NCBI RefSeq assembly: GCF_048541585.1
Contig: NZ_CP183303.1
Span: 1-64,000, forward strand
Origin: Legionella_C sp048541585
GTDB lineage: Bacteria; Pseudomonadota; Gammaproteobacteria; Legionellales; Legionellaceae
Length of the DNA stretch: 64,000 bases
Reading direction: 5' to 3'
Position 1 is the first letter of the stretch. Each line of letters opens with the position of its first letter. The notes under the pieces were generated by a model, which was given only the letters and a program-made list of their open reading frames with translations, was not told the DNA's origin and did not search any database. A program made the translations under genes and the position numbers. Positions 45,025-53,280 of this stretch are shown here, in pieces.

Positions 45025-45724
45025 GCCGGCGTAGCCTGGGAGTAGGCCCAAAGGGCCGTATCCCAGGTTTTCATTTTACTTCCATAGCTTAATAAACGCC
45101 TATAAAATTCTAATCACAGGAAATCCAACTTCACAAACAATTATGGTTTATTTTCGCAGAGACTTTACGCCTGGCGGCACTTATTTTTTTACTCTTGCCT
45201 TGAGAAAACGGAAATTACAATTATTAACTAGACATATTGACCTATTGGGTGAGGCATTTCGAAAAATAAAACAAAAATATCCTTTTAGTACGGAGGCTAT
45301 AGTCGTATTGCCTGATCATTTGCATGCAGTATGGAAGCTGCCAGACGATGATTTTAATTACTCATTACGCTGGCATCAGATCAAATTTTATTTTACAAAA
45401 AGTTTAATCAAGAAAGGTGTAAAAATAACAAAAGATCAACGAGGCGAGTACCATCTATGGCAACGTCGGTTCTGGGAGCATCGAATACGTGATGAATCAG
45501 ACTTTCAAGCACATATCGATTATATTCACTTTAACCCTGTTAAACATGGCTATGTATCTTCAGCAAAAGAGTGGCCCTATTCCAGTTTTCATCGTTATGT
45601 TCAGAATGGAATGTTGCAAGATAATTGGGGATATGATGGTGCCCAAAGTGAGTTTGGAGAGTAAATAAATAGTGAAGGTAAACCTGGGATACGACCCTTT
45701 GGGCCTACTCCCAGGCTACGCCTG
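45025..45724 (+). mobile_element. RAYT element copy 2 with terminal REP hairpins
   Basis: The second complete 700-bp unit. The left REP begins GCCGGCGTAGCCTGGGAGTAGG and the right REP ends CAGGCTACGCCTG. It matches copy 1 along its entire length with few substitutions. Its right end is directly followed by a further 3' fragment of the same element. Confidence 0.85.
45143..45664 (+). CDS. REP-associated tyrosine transposase (RAYT), copy 2
   Basis: A 173-residue near-duplicate of the gene at 42542. The HUH motif is LPDHLHAVWKLP and the nucleophile region HIDYIHFNPVKHG is unchanged, so the catalytic residues are complete. The five substitutions lie outside the catalytic motifs. Two intact RAYT genes in the same genome segment are unusual, because RAYT genes are mostly single-copy and do not usually duplicate with their REPs. 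Confidence 0.9.
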   Translation: MVYFRRDFTPGGTYFFTLALRKRKLQLLTRHIDLLGEAFRKIKQKYPFSTEAIVVLPDHLHAVWKLPDDDFNYSLRWHQIKFYFTKSLIKKGVKITKDQRGEYHLWQRRFWEHRIRDESDFQAHIDYIHFNPVKHGYVSSAKEWPYSSFHRYVQNGMLQDNWGYDGAQSEFGE

Positions 45725-45726
45725 TT

Positions 45727-45904
45727 GGATATGTATCCTCAGCAAAAGAGTGGCCCTATTCCAGTTTTCATCGTTATGTTCAGAATGGAATGTTGCAAGA
45801 TAATTGGGGATATGATGGTGTCCCAAGGTGAGTTTGGAGAGTAAATAAATAGTGAAGGTAAACCTGGGATACGACCCTTTGGGCCTCCTCCCAGGCTACG
45901 CCTG
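45727..45904 (+). mobile_element. RAYT fragment: 3' end plus REP
   Basis: About 178 bp repeat the last ~125 bp of the RAYT gene (from the codons for GYVSSAKEWPYSSFHRYV) and the right REP. Single-base changes (GATGGTGTCCCAAGGTGAG) shift the frame. It sits directly behind copy 2, forming a partial tandem duplication. Confidence 0.8.
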
Positions 45905-45927
45905 CTTAAAATAATTAGGACTTCTAA

Positions 45928-46407
45928 ATGATAGAAAAAATTGTTTCGGGTGGCCAGACTGGTGTAGATCAAGCGGCTCTCAACGTATCTTTAGAGCTAG
46001 GTATTGCTATTGGTGGATGGTGTCCAAAAGGTGGCTTAGATGAAAATGGAATTTACCTACTAGAGAAATATCCTAACTTAAAAGAAACTAAAACAAATAA
46101 CCCCGATGAAAGAACCAGATTAAATGTTCAAGATTCTGATGGTACGCTTATTATTGTGCCTAGTTGGCCCTTGCCTGAAAAAATAAAAGATGGTACTCGT
46201 TTAACCATTAAAGAGTTTGAAGAACAAAGTAAGCCTTATTTAATTATTAAATTAGCTGATCAACGATTTTCAGTAGATGATGTGAAAGCATGGATAAAGC
46301 AGAATAATATTAAAATACTTAATATTGGCGGACCTAGGGAATCTAATTGTCCAGGCATATACAGAGCGTCATGTGATTTTTTTAGAGCCTTGTTTCCTCA
46401 GATTTAA
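45928..46407 (+). CDS. YpsA/molybdenum-carrier-like Rossmann protein
   Basis: The 159-residue protein starts IEKIVSGGQTGVDQAALNVSLELG and has GGWCPKGGLDENGIY near 30, DERTRLNVQDSDGTLIIVP near 60 and NIGGPRESNCPGIY near 130. These match the 'putative molybdenum carrier' proteins (PF12694), relatives of the SLOG nucleotide-binding superfamily that includes LOG, YpsA and DprA. Members are thought to bind nucleotides or nucleotide-like ligands; the exact role is unknown. A decayed copy with an internal deletion lies at about 59971. The gene lies between two RAYT-derived fragments. Confidence 0.8.
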   Translation: MIEKIVSGGQTGVDQAALNVSLELGIAIGGWCPKGGLDENGIYLLEKYPNLKETKTNNPDERTRLNVQDSDGTLIIVPSWPLPEKIKDGTRLTIKEFEEQSKPYLIIKLADQRFSVDDVKAWIKQNNIKILNIGGPRESNCPGIYRASCDFFRALFPQI

Positions 46408-46416
46408 AATCAGCAA

Positions 46417-46737
46417 GTAGCCTGGGAGTAGGCCCGGGCCGTATCCCAGGTTTTCATTTTACTTCCATAGCTCAATAAACGCCTATAAAATTCTATTCAT
46501 AGGAAATCCAACTTCATAAACAATTATGGTTTATTTTCGCAGAGATTTTACGCCTGGCGGCACTTATTTTTTACTCTTGCCTTGAGAAAACGGCCCTATT
46601 CCAGTTTTCATCGTTATGTTCAGAATGGAATGGTGCAAGATAATTGGGGATATGATGGTGTCCCAAGTGAGCTTGGAGAGTAAATAGAATGTAAACCTGG
46701 GATACGACCCTTTGGGCCTTCTCCCAGGCTACGCCTG
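46417..46737 (+). mobile_element. Internally deleted RAYT element (non-autonomous derivative)
   Basis: About 321 bp keep both REP ends, the 5' flank and the first ~23 codons of the RAYT gene, then jump (near 46593) to the last ~27 codons and the right REP. About 380 bp of the 700-bp element are missing, including both catalytic motifs. A one-base loss in the T run further breaks the frame. Structurally it is the MITE-like partner of the full elements. Confidence 0.85.
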
Positions 46738-46751
46738 CTCTTATTAATTAA

Positions 46752-48143
46752 TTAAATATTAGAGGGCGAAACTAACTCATTTCCCTGGCGTGGCTCTTCT
46801 GATGGAGTCATTGAGGTTTTACGAGTTGGTTTTCTATCAAAATAAGCTTCATTAGTGCCTAAGTTGTTGACCGAGCACTCAAAATCAAAACCTGGTTGCT
46901 GCTTGGTATGCGCTTTTACTAGTTCTTGAACATAAGTCATGTCTTCATCAAAGTATAAATTAGGCTCAACCTCAGCACGATTAAACTCTAAACGATAACG
47001 ATCATCAACTTGTTTATTACGATTTACATACATATACATGCCTGCAGCAATCAGAGTAACACAAGCAACGGCGGCAAAAGCCGCAGGGATTGCTATTGCT
47101 ATAATGGGAGAAGCAAAGAGTAATGGGGGTAAAAACATGCTAACAGCACTTAATACAATTAGGCCTACCAATGCAGAAAGGCCTATTAAAGGTACTTTTG
47201 TAAATCCAAACATATTCCTATCGGAGTTAGCATACCAGGCAGCACGTGCTGGTTTATTGGGGCACATGTAATCAAGACCATCTCGCTGATATTCATTAGA
47301 GCCCATCCAACGAAACTCTTCGCCTTGCTCTATATATTCGCGTGCTTTTTTACGTGCGTAGAATTCTGCTCCTACAGCAATCAAAGGCATTGCAATCATC
47401 ATGGCCGGCAATAAAAAAGTTGCCATGGGTACAAAAAAAGCAGTAATTGTTGCTGCTAGTGTAAACAAAATTGTGGCAATTACTACAGGGCCGAATGTGG
47501 CAGCTACACCCCAGGCAATTCCTTGTGCTACTTTGTCATTCGTCCTTAATAAACTCTTTTGCTGTGGTTGATGACCTAATAAAAAGTAGGGCAAGTTAGA
47601 GTGTGTTGCAAAAAGGTCGTTTACCACCCCATATAGAATTCCACTTAAATAAGTAGATGCTCCCACAAACAATCCGGTCGCAATAGCCGTAAGCCAAAAA
47701 GGGGCAGCAAAAAATACTGTTGCAACAAAAAGAAGAATAATTGGAGCCGCTGCGGCAATACCTATAAAACCATTCCGCAATAGTTTGTGTAAAATATCAT
47801 TTGGTGGTAATTCTTCACCCATTATCTGGGGATTATGATATAAAATTCTATAAAAACCATGCTTCTTTAGATAATTAACAGTGGCTCCATCCTGGTCTCT
47901 AGCTTCTAAAGCAACAATAAATTGATTAACAATTCTAATGGCTTCTTTTAGGTTTTCCTTTCCCTCCAATTTTAATTGATTTTCTGCAATTAACTTATAG
48001 ATTTCACTATCTTTTATAAGCTTATTCTTTGCATCCTCAAGCATGAAATATAATATTCTTATTTGTTCTTTTTCACTGAATACTTGTTTACCATATCGGT
48101 GTACTAAATCTCTTAATTCCTCTTCTGACTTTTCTTTGGCCAT
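46752..48143 (-). CDS. Multi-pass membrane protein of unknown function
   Basis: A 463-residue protein not assigned to any family. The N-terminal third (about 1-135) is charged and helical. The middle holds several strongly hydrophobic segments: FIGIAAAAPIILLFVATVFFAAPFWLTAIATGLFVGAS-type near 140-175, ATFGPVVIATILFTLAATITAFFVP, LLPAMMIAMPLIAVGA, and a later group LIGLSALVGLIVLSAVSMFLPPLLF and IAIPAAFAAVACVTLIAAGMYMYV. The tail of about 85 residues is hydrophilic and ends in PSEEPRQGNELVSPSNI. The open frame extends 13 codons upstream, but the ATG at 48143 follows an AGAGAG ribosome site. This may be a membrane-inserted effector, but that is speculation. Confidence 0.6.
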   Translation of the reverse strand: MAKEKSEEELRDLVHRYGKQVFSEKEQIRILYFMLEDAKNKLIKDSEIYKLIAENQLKLEGKENLKEAIRIVNQFIVALEARDQDGATVNYLKKHGFYRILYHNPQIMGEELPPNDILHKLLRNGFIGIAAAAPIILLFVATVFFAAPFWLTAIATGLFVGASTYLSGILYGVVNDLFATHSNLPYFLLGHQPQQKSLLRTNDKVAQGIAWGVAATFGPVVIATILFTLAATITAFFVPMATFLLPAMMIAMPLIAVGAEFYARKKAREYIEQGEEFRWMGSNEYQRDGLDYMCPNKPARAAWYANSDRNMFGFTKVPLIGLSALVGLIVLSAVSMFLPPLLFASPIIAIAIPAAFAAVACVTLIAAGMYMYVNRNKQVDDRYRLEFNRAEVEPNLYFDEDMTYVQELVKAHTKQQPGFDFECSVNNLGTNEAYFDRKPTRKTSMTPSEEPRQGNELVSPSNI

Positions 48144-48283
48144 GAGTTTACTCTCTATAAAAAAGCAGCATTGTACATTCAACTGAAATACGTGATCAAT
48201 ATTTAGTCATATTTATAATTCTGGTGTGTTGAGCAGATAAATCTTTCCAATACCAAATAGGTTCATGATGAAAAATTCGATTG

Positions 48284-48511
48284 TGCTATGTATCCTCAGC
48301 AAAAGAGTGGCCCTATTCCAATTTTTATCGTTATGTTCAGAATGGAATGTTGCAAGATAATTGGGGATATGATGGTGTCCAAGGTGAGTTTGGAGAGTAA
48401 ATAAATAGTGAATGTAAACCTGGGATACGACCCTTTGGGTCTTCTCCCAGGCTACGCCTGCTGGCGGCACTTATTTTTTTACTCTTGCCTTAAGAAAGCG
48501 GAAGTTACAAT
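48284..48511 (+). mobile_element. Rearranged RAYT fragment
   Basis: This stretch has the 3' end of the RAYT gene from the CTATGTATCC codons, the right REP (CCTGGGATACGACCC...CAGGCTACGCCTG), and then a piece of the RAYT 5' coding region (GGCGGCACTTATTTTTTTAC...). The 3'-REP-5' order is what is left after a tandem pair of elements loses the outer parts. Confidence 0.75.
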
Positions 48512-48536
48512 CATAATCATTTAATAGAATTTAAAT

Positions 48537-48857
48537 TCAATTATCTTCTTTTAGCTCTATTGTGTTTCCTTCTGGATCTTGAAGATAAAAGGATTCGCCA
48601 TAGCCGGTTGCACCAAATCTAGTTCCATGCCGATATATTGCAATATTGTTAGTTGAAAAGTATTTTTGTAAATCTTTATAATTAAACGGTGAAATCCTTA
48701 AACAAAAATGGGCAAGACTAGAATTTTCTTGGTTGACTTTTTTCTTTACGTCGAGCAAATCAATAATACAATTTAATGTATCGCAATAAAATGAAATCAT
48801 TTCTTTTAATTTTGTTGTTCGTAATACGATATGATCAATACAAATTATCTTAAACAT
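48537..48857 (-). CDS. VOC (glyoxalase/dioxygenase) superfamily protein
   Basis: A short 106-residue protein with one glyoxalase/bleomycin-resistance/dioxygenase fold unit: ICIDHIVLRTTKLKEMISFYCDTLN at the N-terminus with the His metal ligand near residue 8, AHFCLRISPFN in the middle and FYLQDPEGNTIELKE at the C-terminus with the metal-binding Glu. It resembles single-domain VirC1/VOC proteins that dimerise. The metal site looks complete. Possible roles are detoxification or resistance, but the substrate cannot be inferred. It is a single minus-strand gene between RAYT debris and an APH-fold gene. Confidence 0.8.
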   Translation of the reverse strand: MFKIICIDHIVLRTTKLKEMISFYCDTLNCIIDLLDVKKKVNQENSSLAHFCLRISPFNYKDLQKYFSTNNIAIYRHGTRFGATGYGESFYLQDPEGNTIELKEDN

Positions 48858-49021
48858 AGCTTCTTTCTCTCCCTTTAATGTTTCGTAAATAACTGCCAGA
48901 GTTGAGCTGGATAGTCATTTAGATACATCGTAACTGTATTTTGACTCAATTCGCCTTTGCCTTTATAGTGAAGCATGTTAGATTCGCCATAATTTTGTGT
49001 TGAATCGTTGCGAAGTAAGTT

Positions 49022-49960
49022 ATGTCTAATACTCTAACTTTTAAATCAGAAAAGGAATATTGCTCATACCGAGCAAATCTAGATTTCTGGTGGCCTCATA
49101 TTATTACTGTTTTAGAGCGACATAATCTTGATGTAAATCAATGCCTGCTAGCAGAATGCGGCTTTAATCCAACTTATCCTGTATTTCTTATTGCCGATAT
49201 TGTAATTAAGTTTTTTGGTCATCGCCCTTACTGGCGTGGAGCTTTTACTAGTGAATGTGTGGCACATGATTATCTTACAAAAGACAAGTCAATATTAGCT
49301 CCCAGCATTTTAGCTACGGGAGAATTATTTCCAAATACAGATTTGTGTTGGCCCTATATTATTTCCTCTAAAGTGCCAGGCCGCTCCTGGTTAGATACCA
49401 CTTTTACAGCTGCAGAAAAAAATAATATTGCAGCAGAAATAGGCCAGCAATTGCGTAAAATTCATGAATTACCAACGGATAAACGCCTTCAACATGATAA
49501 TAAATGGTCAACATTAAATTTTAAAATGGCAGCGGAAAAAAGCGTGCTTCCTCTGCATCTAGTAGCACAGGTCGATAATTTTATTGCTAAGCTAAATGAT
49601 TTCGATAGCTGTTTTGTAAACAGCGACATGGTTGCTACTCATATTTTCATTGAAAATGGTCACTTATCCGGAATTATTGATTGGGGTGATGCCACTGTGA
49701 CTGACAGGCATTATGAGCTTGGTAAATTACTTGATACATTTAATTGGGATAAAGAACTGCTTAAAATCGTTTTAAATAGTGCTAATTGGCCAGTCAAAAA
49801 GAACTTTGCTAAACAAGCACTTGGCCTTGCGCTATATCGGCAAGCCGTTGGACTTACCCAGCACAGTTCATTTGACGTATTTTATAAATTACCCAATCTT
49901 CTTCCACTAGAAGATATTGCTACTTTGGAAGATTTGGCCGATATTTTATTTGGCATATAA
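49022..49960 (+). CDS. APH-fold aminoglycoside phosphotransferase family protein
   Basis: This 312-residue protein has the APH/choline kinase fold. The C-terminal lobe carries FVNSDMVATHIFIENGHLSGIIDWGDATVTDRHYELGKLLDTF (about 198-240), with the catalytic Asp (SD), the metal-binding Asp in IIDWGD, and LDTF. The usual HGD is NSD here, and His replaces the Asn five residues after the Asp, as in the HGDLYARH subgroup. The N-lobe has ECVAHDYLTKD and LAPSILATGELF. Loss of the His-Gly pair makes the activity uncertain. The 21-bp inverted repeat of a small element begins two bases beyond its stop. Confidence 0.75.
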   Translation: MSNTLTFKSEKEYCSYRANLDFWWPHIITVLERHNLDVNQCLLAECGFNPTYPVFLIADIVIKFFGHRPYWRGAFTSECVAHDYLTKDKSILAPSILATGELFPNTDLCWPYIISSKVPGRSWLDTTFTAAEKNNIAAEIGQQLRKIHELPTDKRLQHDNKWSTLNFKMAAEKSVLPLHLVAQVDNFIAKLNDFDSCFVNSDMVATHIFIENGHLSGIIDWGDATVTDRHYELGKLLDTFNWDKELLKIVLNSANWPVKKNFAKQALGLALYRQAVGLTQHSSFDVFYKLPNLLPLEDIATLEDLADILFGI

Positions 49961-49961
49961 T

Positions 49962-50170
49962 GACCTCTTTCCAAATTGGCAGTAATGAGACAAGGTCAGT
50001 CGAAAAAAGCTGGCGTAGCCTGGGAGGAGGCCCAAGGGGCCGTATCCCAGGATTTCATTGTGTTCATAATGGAATATTGCAAGATAATTGAGAATATGCT
50101 GGTGTCCAATATGAGTTTGGAGAGTAAATGAATAGTGAATGTAAACCTGCTGCCAATTTGGAAAGAGGTC
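49962..50170. mobile_element. MITE-like element bounded by 21-bp perfect inverted repeats, containing RAYT debris
   Basis: The left arm 49962-49982 (begins GACCTCTTTCCAAATTG) is exactly repeated in inverted form at 50150-50170 (ending GAAAGAGGTC). Short TAAT copies flank both ends, a possible target duplication. Inside are a REP hairpin (GGCGTAGCCTGGGAGGAGGCCC) and worn 3' codons of RAYT up to TAAACCTG. The GACCTCTT end resembles the tips of the 55189-55334 element. Confidence 0.7.
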
Positions 50171-50210
50171 TAATGAGGTGAGTAAACTAGTATCTGTCTC
50201 TCCGAAAACA

Positions 50211-51242
50211 TTAAGAAGGTTTTAATAATCGATGTAATTTATGCGTAACACCTGCATGAACAAAATCCTTTTCAAAAATAAAACCTAATTTTTTCATGAC
50301 CTTTAAAGAAGGATAATTGTTATAAGCTGTGAAACAGATAATGTTGCTTAAGCTGAGCACATTAAAAGCATAATTTATGGCAATACGTCCTATCTCTTCT
50401 GCAAAACCTTGATTCCAATAGTCGCGTTTAATTTGATAGGTCAGTTCCACTTCAAAATCATCACTCGGGTTTTGCTTAAACAGTTTAAGCCCACCGCGTC
50501 CTACGTAGTCATGCGTTTTCTTGTCATACCACATGAAAGGAGCAAAAGCATATTGATTCCAATACGTTATATCTGATTGTAAACGCAATAGAGCATCTTC
50601 ATACGTATATGAGACACCATAAACTTGACAAAATTCTGCATCGTTTAACATAAACGCATAATCATTATAACAAGCCAATTGTGGTATAAAGGCTAATAAA
50701 CGCTCACTTTCTAGAAAAGGAGAGTTTATCTTAAAATCCATAAATGCTCTTTTATCTATTTCCTGGCAAAAATTACTTTTTGCATTGGCGTAATCTATAG
50801 TGTTATCAAATTGTTTTGCTAGCCTTACTTTTAACGCTTCATACTCTTTTGCAATATTGCTGTAATGACGTAAATAATTGCGAAATAAGATGTGCCTTTC
50901 ATACCATTGAGATGGGTAATTAACTAAGTGGATTTGATGCGACCTTATACCTTCGGAATTTTCTTTTTGGAAATAACGACGAAATGGAAAAATAGTTTCA
51001 AAAGCGTCATTATAGCGATAACCTAAAGATTCAATTTGTTGTATATCTGTAGTTGTGAAAGTATTTAAATTGTTTACCCCTATTAAAATATCAATCACCG
51101 GTTTTGCCAGAATTCCTTTAATAGCAGTACTACCAATGTGTTCAATTTTTATTATGTTAGCTATGCCTAAATTAAATAAACTAGTTTTCTCCTCTTGAAA
51201 CTGAATCTTCCAATTAGGATTGTAGGCTTTTAAGGTAATCAT
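50211..51242 (-). CDS. GrpB (UPF0157) nucleotidyltransferase-like domain fused to GNAT acetyltransferase
   Basis: The 343-residue protein has two domains. Residues about 1-165 match GrpB/UPF0157 proteins of the nucleotidyltransferase fold (MITLKAYNPNWKIQFQEEK, IEHIGSTAIKGILAKPVIDILIGV with the GS and D residues, RSHQIHLVNY). Residues about 175-343 are a RimJ/RimL-like GNAT acetyltransferase (SERLLAFIP, YVGRGGLKLF, ELTYQIKRDYWNQGFAEEIGRIAI, AYNNYPSLKVMKKLGFIFE). Each domain is complete. I start at the second ATG, which gives the conserved GrpB start; an upstream ATG at 51269 would add nine residues. No function is known for the combination. Confidence 0.82.
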   Translation of the reverse strand: MITLKAYNPNWKIQFQEEKTSLFNLGIANIIKIEHIGSTAIKGILAKPVIDILIGVNNLNTFTTTDIQQIESLGYRYNDAFETIFPFRRYFQKENSEGIRSHQIHLVNYPSQWYERHILFRNYLRHYSNIAKEYEALKVRLAKQFDNTIDYANAKSNFCQEIDKRAFMDFKINSPFLESERLLAFIPQLACYNDYAFMLNDAEFCQVYGVSYTYEDALLRLQSDITYWNQYAFAPFMWYDKKTHDYVGRGGLKLFKQNPSDDFEVELTYQIKRDYWNQGFAEEIGRIAINYAFNVLSLSNIICFTAYNNYPSLKVMKKLGFIFEKDFVHAGVTHKLHRLLKPS

Positions 51243-51386
51243 GCTAAATTTAAAGGATGTATTGTACATATTGCATGCTATTAGGCCACAAGATGCGATT
51301 TAAGAAAAGTTTTGTACGGAAAATATCTATAATTTTTAGGATAAAAATAAAGAGTAAGAAAATAATATACTATTTTGTTAAATGAC

Positions 51387-51899
51387 TTAAATTTTGCCAA
51401 TTGGGTTGTAGCAACAAGTAAATTCAAAAGATTTAGGCTCAGCTTGTCCATGTAAATGTAAATAGTAACCTTCATTTTTAAGAAACAAATTAAGGTTAAG
51501 TAAATTATCTATCTCATATAAATAATCACGGTGTGCTAATTCCCAATCAGAAATTTGCCTTAATGCTTTTTGCTTTGCTTCAAATTCATTAGCCGCCACT
51601 ATAAAAATATTTTTATGTAATTCAGTAAATTGTTTTTTATCATAACCCCCTAAGTTTACGAAAAATAATTTATTACTATTATCTTCTGCTTGTTCCTGTG
51701 AAATTTGGATTCTATAACCATCTGCATAACTTAACACTCCCCAGGCGTCTATATGTAAGCTTTTTGGTGTGCCCCACCAGCTTTTTTTAAGCGTATCGTA
51801 AGTATCTTCTATGGAGTTAGCCACTATAAAGCGGATATCATGAAGTTCGATTAAAGAATTAGGATGGCTGCCACCAATATATACTACAAATAAATTCAT
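51387..51899 (-). CDS. DUF1543-family protein
   Basis: A 170-residue protein. NLFVVYIGGSHPNSLIELHDIRFIVANSIEDTYDTLKKSWWG at the N-terminus and a related repeat FFVNLGGYDKKQFTELHKNIFIVAANEFEAKQKAL near 80-115 match the DUF1543 pattern. The two halves look like a duplicated domain. No catalytic residue, signal or membrane segment is seen. The function is unknown. Confidence 0.75.
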   Translation of the reverse strand: MNLFVVYIGGSHPNSLIELHDIRFIVANSIEDTYDTLKKSWWGTPKSLHIDAWGVLSYADGYRIQISQEQAEDNSNKLFFVNLGGYDKKQFTELHKNIFIVAANEFEAKQKALRQISDWELAHRDYLYEIDNLLNLNLFLKNEGYYLHLHGQAEPKSFEFTCCYNPIGKI

Positions 51900-52176
51900 T
51901 ATTAATTATCCTAATAAAACCACAGCTTTTTGAACGTTGACTCGTGTATAAATAATATAACTGTGGAAGAGTTCTTTTTTTATTTCTCAATTTTCTTAGC
52001 TAGAGCTTCTATTATCTACGTTTCCAATCAAATAGAAACTAAATGTAATCGATGCTGCTACTTTAGCGCAGTATAATCCATACTACTGCAATCCTAAAAA
52101 TCTATGCCTGTTTTTCGGCGGCGTATTTTTTCCAATCTGTTATTCTATAGCAATAAGTGTACTATTGAGATTTTTG
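51900..52176. other. Intergenic region upstream of ada
   Basis: About 277 bases between divergent genes. I see no RNA gene or repeat. A match to the Ada box (AAAGCGCA) was looked for and not found. Confidence 0.4.
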
Positions 52177-53238
52177 ATGTTTAGTGCTGACCAGATTAAT
52201 AATTTTTATCAAGCTTTATTAGATAAAAATCCTGCCTATGAAAGTATTTTTTATGTAGGTATAACTACAACTGGTGTATTTTGTCGTCCTACTTGTCCTG
52301 CTAGAAAACCTAAAAAAGAGCATTGTGAGTTTTTTAAGACAGCTCAGGATGCCTTGCTTGCTTCTTTTCGTCCTTGTAAACGGTGTCGCCCTTTATCCCA
52401 TCCCAATCAAGTTTCAGATACCATTCGTCTTTTAGTTGAAGCTGTAGAAAAAGAACCAACAAAACGTTGGAAGTCTGGTGATTTTAAAGCATTAGCTATT
52501 GATGAATCTACCGCAAGAAGACAATTTAAGAAGCGCTTTGGTATGACCTTTGTAGCCTATGCTCGAGCAAGAAGAATAGGAGAGGCAATGAAAGAAATTC
52601 GACACGGTGCTTCAGTAATTGAAGCTCAATTGCAAGTAGGCTATGAGTCTGGAAGTGGTTTTCGTGATGCATTTGCAAAAATATTAGGTAACGTTCCTAA
52701 GCTCATTAATAAACAACTCGTTATCTTAAAAGCTGCTTGGATAGATACAACATTAGGCCCCATGATCGCTATAGCCGATGAAGAATTTCTTTACTTACTT
52801 GAATTTGTTACCCGACGAGGATTAGAGCGAGAAGTAGAACGGTTACGACAGCGCGGTTTTGCCCTTATTCCTGGTCGCTCTCCGCCTCTTGAATCGATAG
52901 AAACAGAACTCAATGATTATTTTGCAGGCAAATTAAAAGTATTTAAAACGCCCTATCGAGTATTTGGCAGCTCTTTTCAACAACAAGTCTGGGAAGGACT
53001 TTGCCAAATTCCCTATGGAGAAACACGAAGTTATAGAGAACAATCAATCTCATTAGGAAAACCTAAGGCTTATCGTGCGGTTGCCAATGCTAATGGAGCA
53101 AATCAATTAGCAATCATCATCCCCTGTCATCGCGTTATTGCAAGCGATGGAACTTTAGGCGGCTACGGAGGTGGTTTAGCAGTCAAAGAGTGGTTAATTA
53201 ATCATGAAAAACAATATAAAACAAAAATAGAGCTCTAG
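52177..53238 (+). CDS. ada: Bifunctional Ada: methylphosphotriester repair/regulator and O6-methylguanine methyltransferase
   Basis: Ada removes methyl groups from DNA phosphates and O6-methylguanine by suicide transfer to its own cysteines, and the methylated form activates the adaptive response. The 353-residue protein has an N-terminal zinc domain with GVFCRPTCPARKPKKEHCEFF near 33-53 and RPCKRCRP near 69 (four cysteines), an AraC-type helix-turn-helix (about 85-180) and the C-terminal methyltransferase with IPYGETRSYREQS near 278 and the acceptor IIIPCHRVIASDGTLGGYGG near 309-328. I start at the ATG at 52177; the frame is open from a TTG at 52165. It is complete. Confidence 0.93.
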   Translation: MFSADQINNFYQALLDKNPAYESIFYVGITTTGVFCRPTCPARKPKKEHCEFFKTAQDALLASFRPCKRCRPLSHPNQVSDTIRLLVEAVEKEPTKRWKSGDFKALAIDESTARRQFKKRFGMTFVAYARARRIGEAMKEIRHGASVIEAQLQVGYESGSGFRDAFAKILGNVPKLINKQLVILKAAWIDTTLGPMIAIADEEFLYLLEFVTRRGLEREVERLRQRGFALIPGRSPPLESIETELNDYFAGKLKVFKTPYRVFGSSFQQQVWEGLCQIPYGETRSYREQSISLGKPKAYRAVANANGANQLAIIIPCHRVIASDGTLGGYGGGLAVKEWLINHEKQYKTKIEL

Positions 53239-53280
53239 TAGCTTATTTTATAGTAACTATGACAACGACAGAGGATCGAC

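Noticed and set aside
48213..48470. 85-codon minus-strand open frame in RAYT debris
   Set aside because: It is antisense to the RAYT 3' fragment and the REP, and the similar frame at 42939-43133 is antisense to RAYT copy 1.
53240..53280. BlaI operator upstream of the beta-lactamase-like gene
   Set aside because: Only a half-site resembling ATAGTA is present (ATAGTAAC); no second arm at the right distance, so no support for BlaI control.
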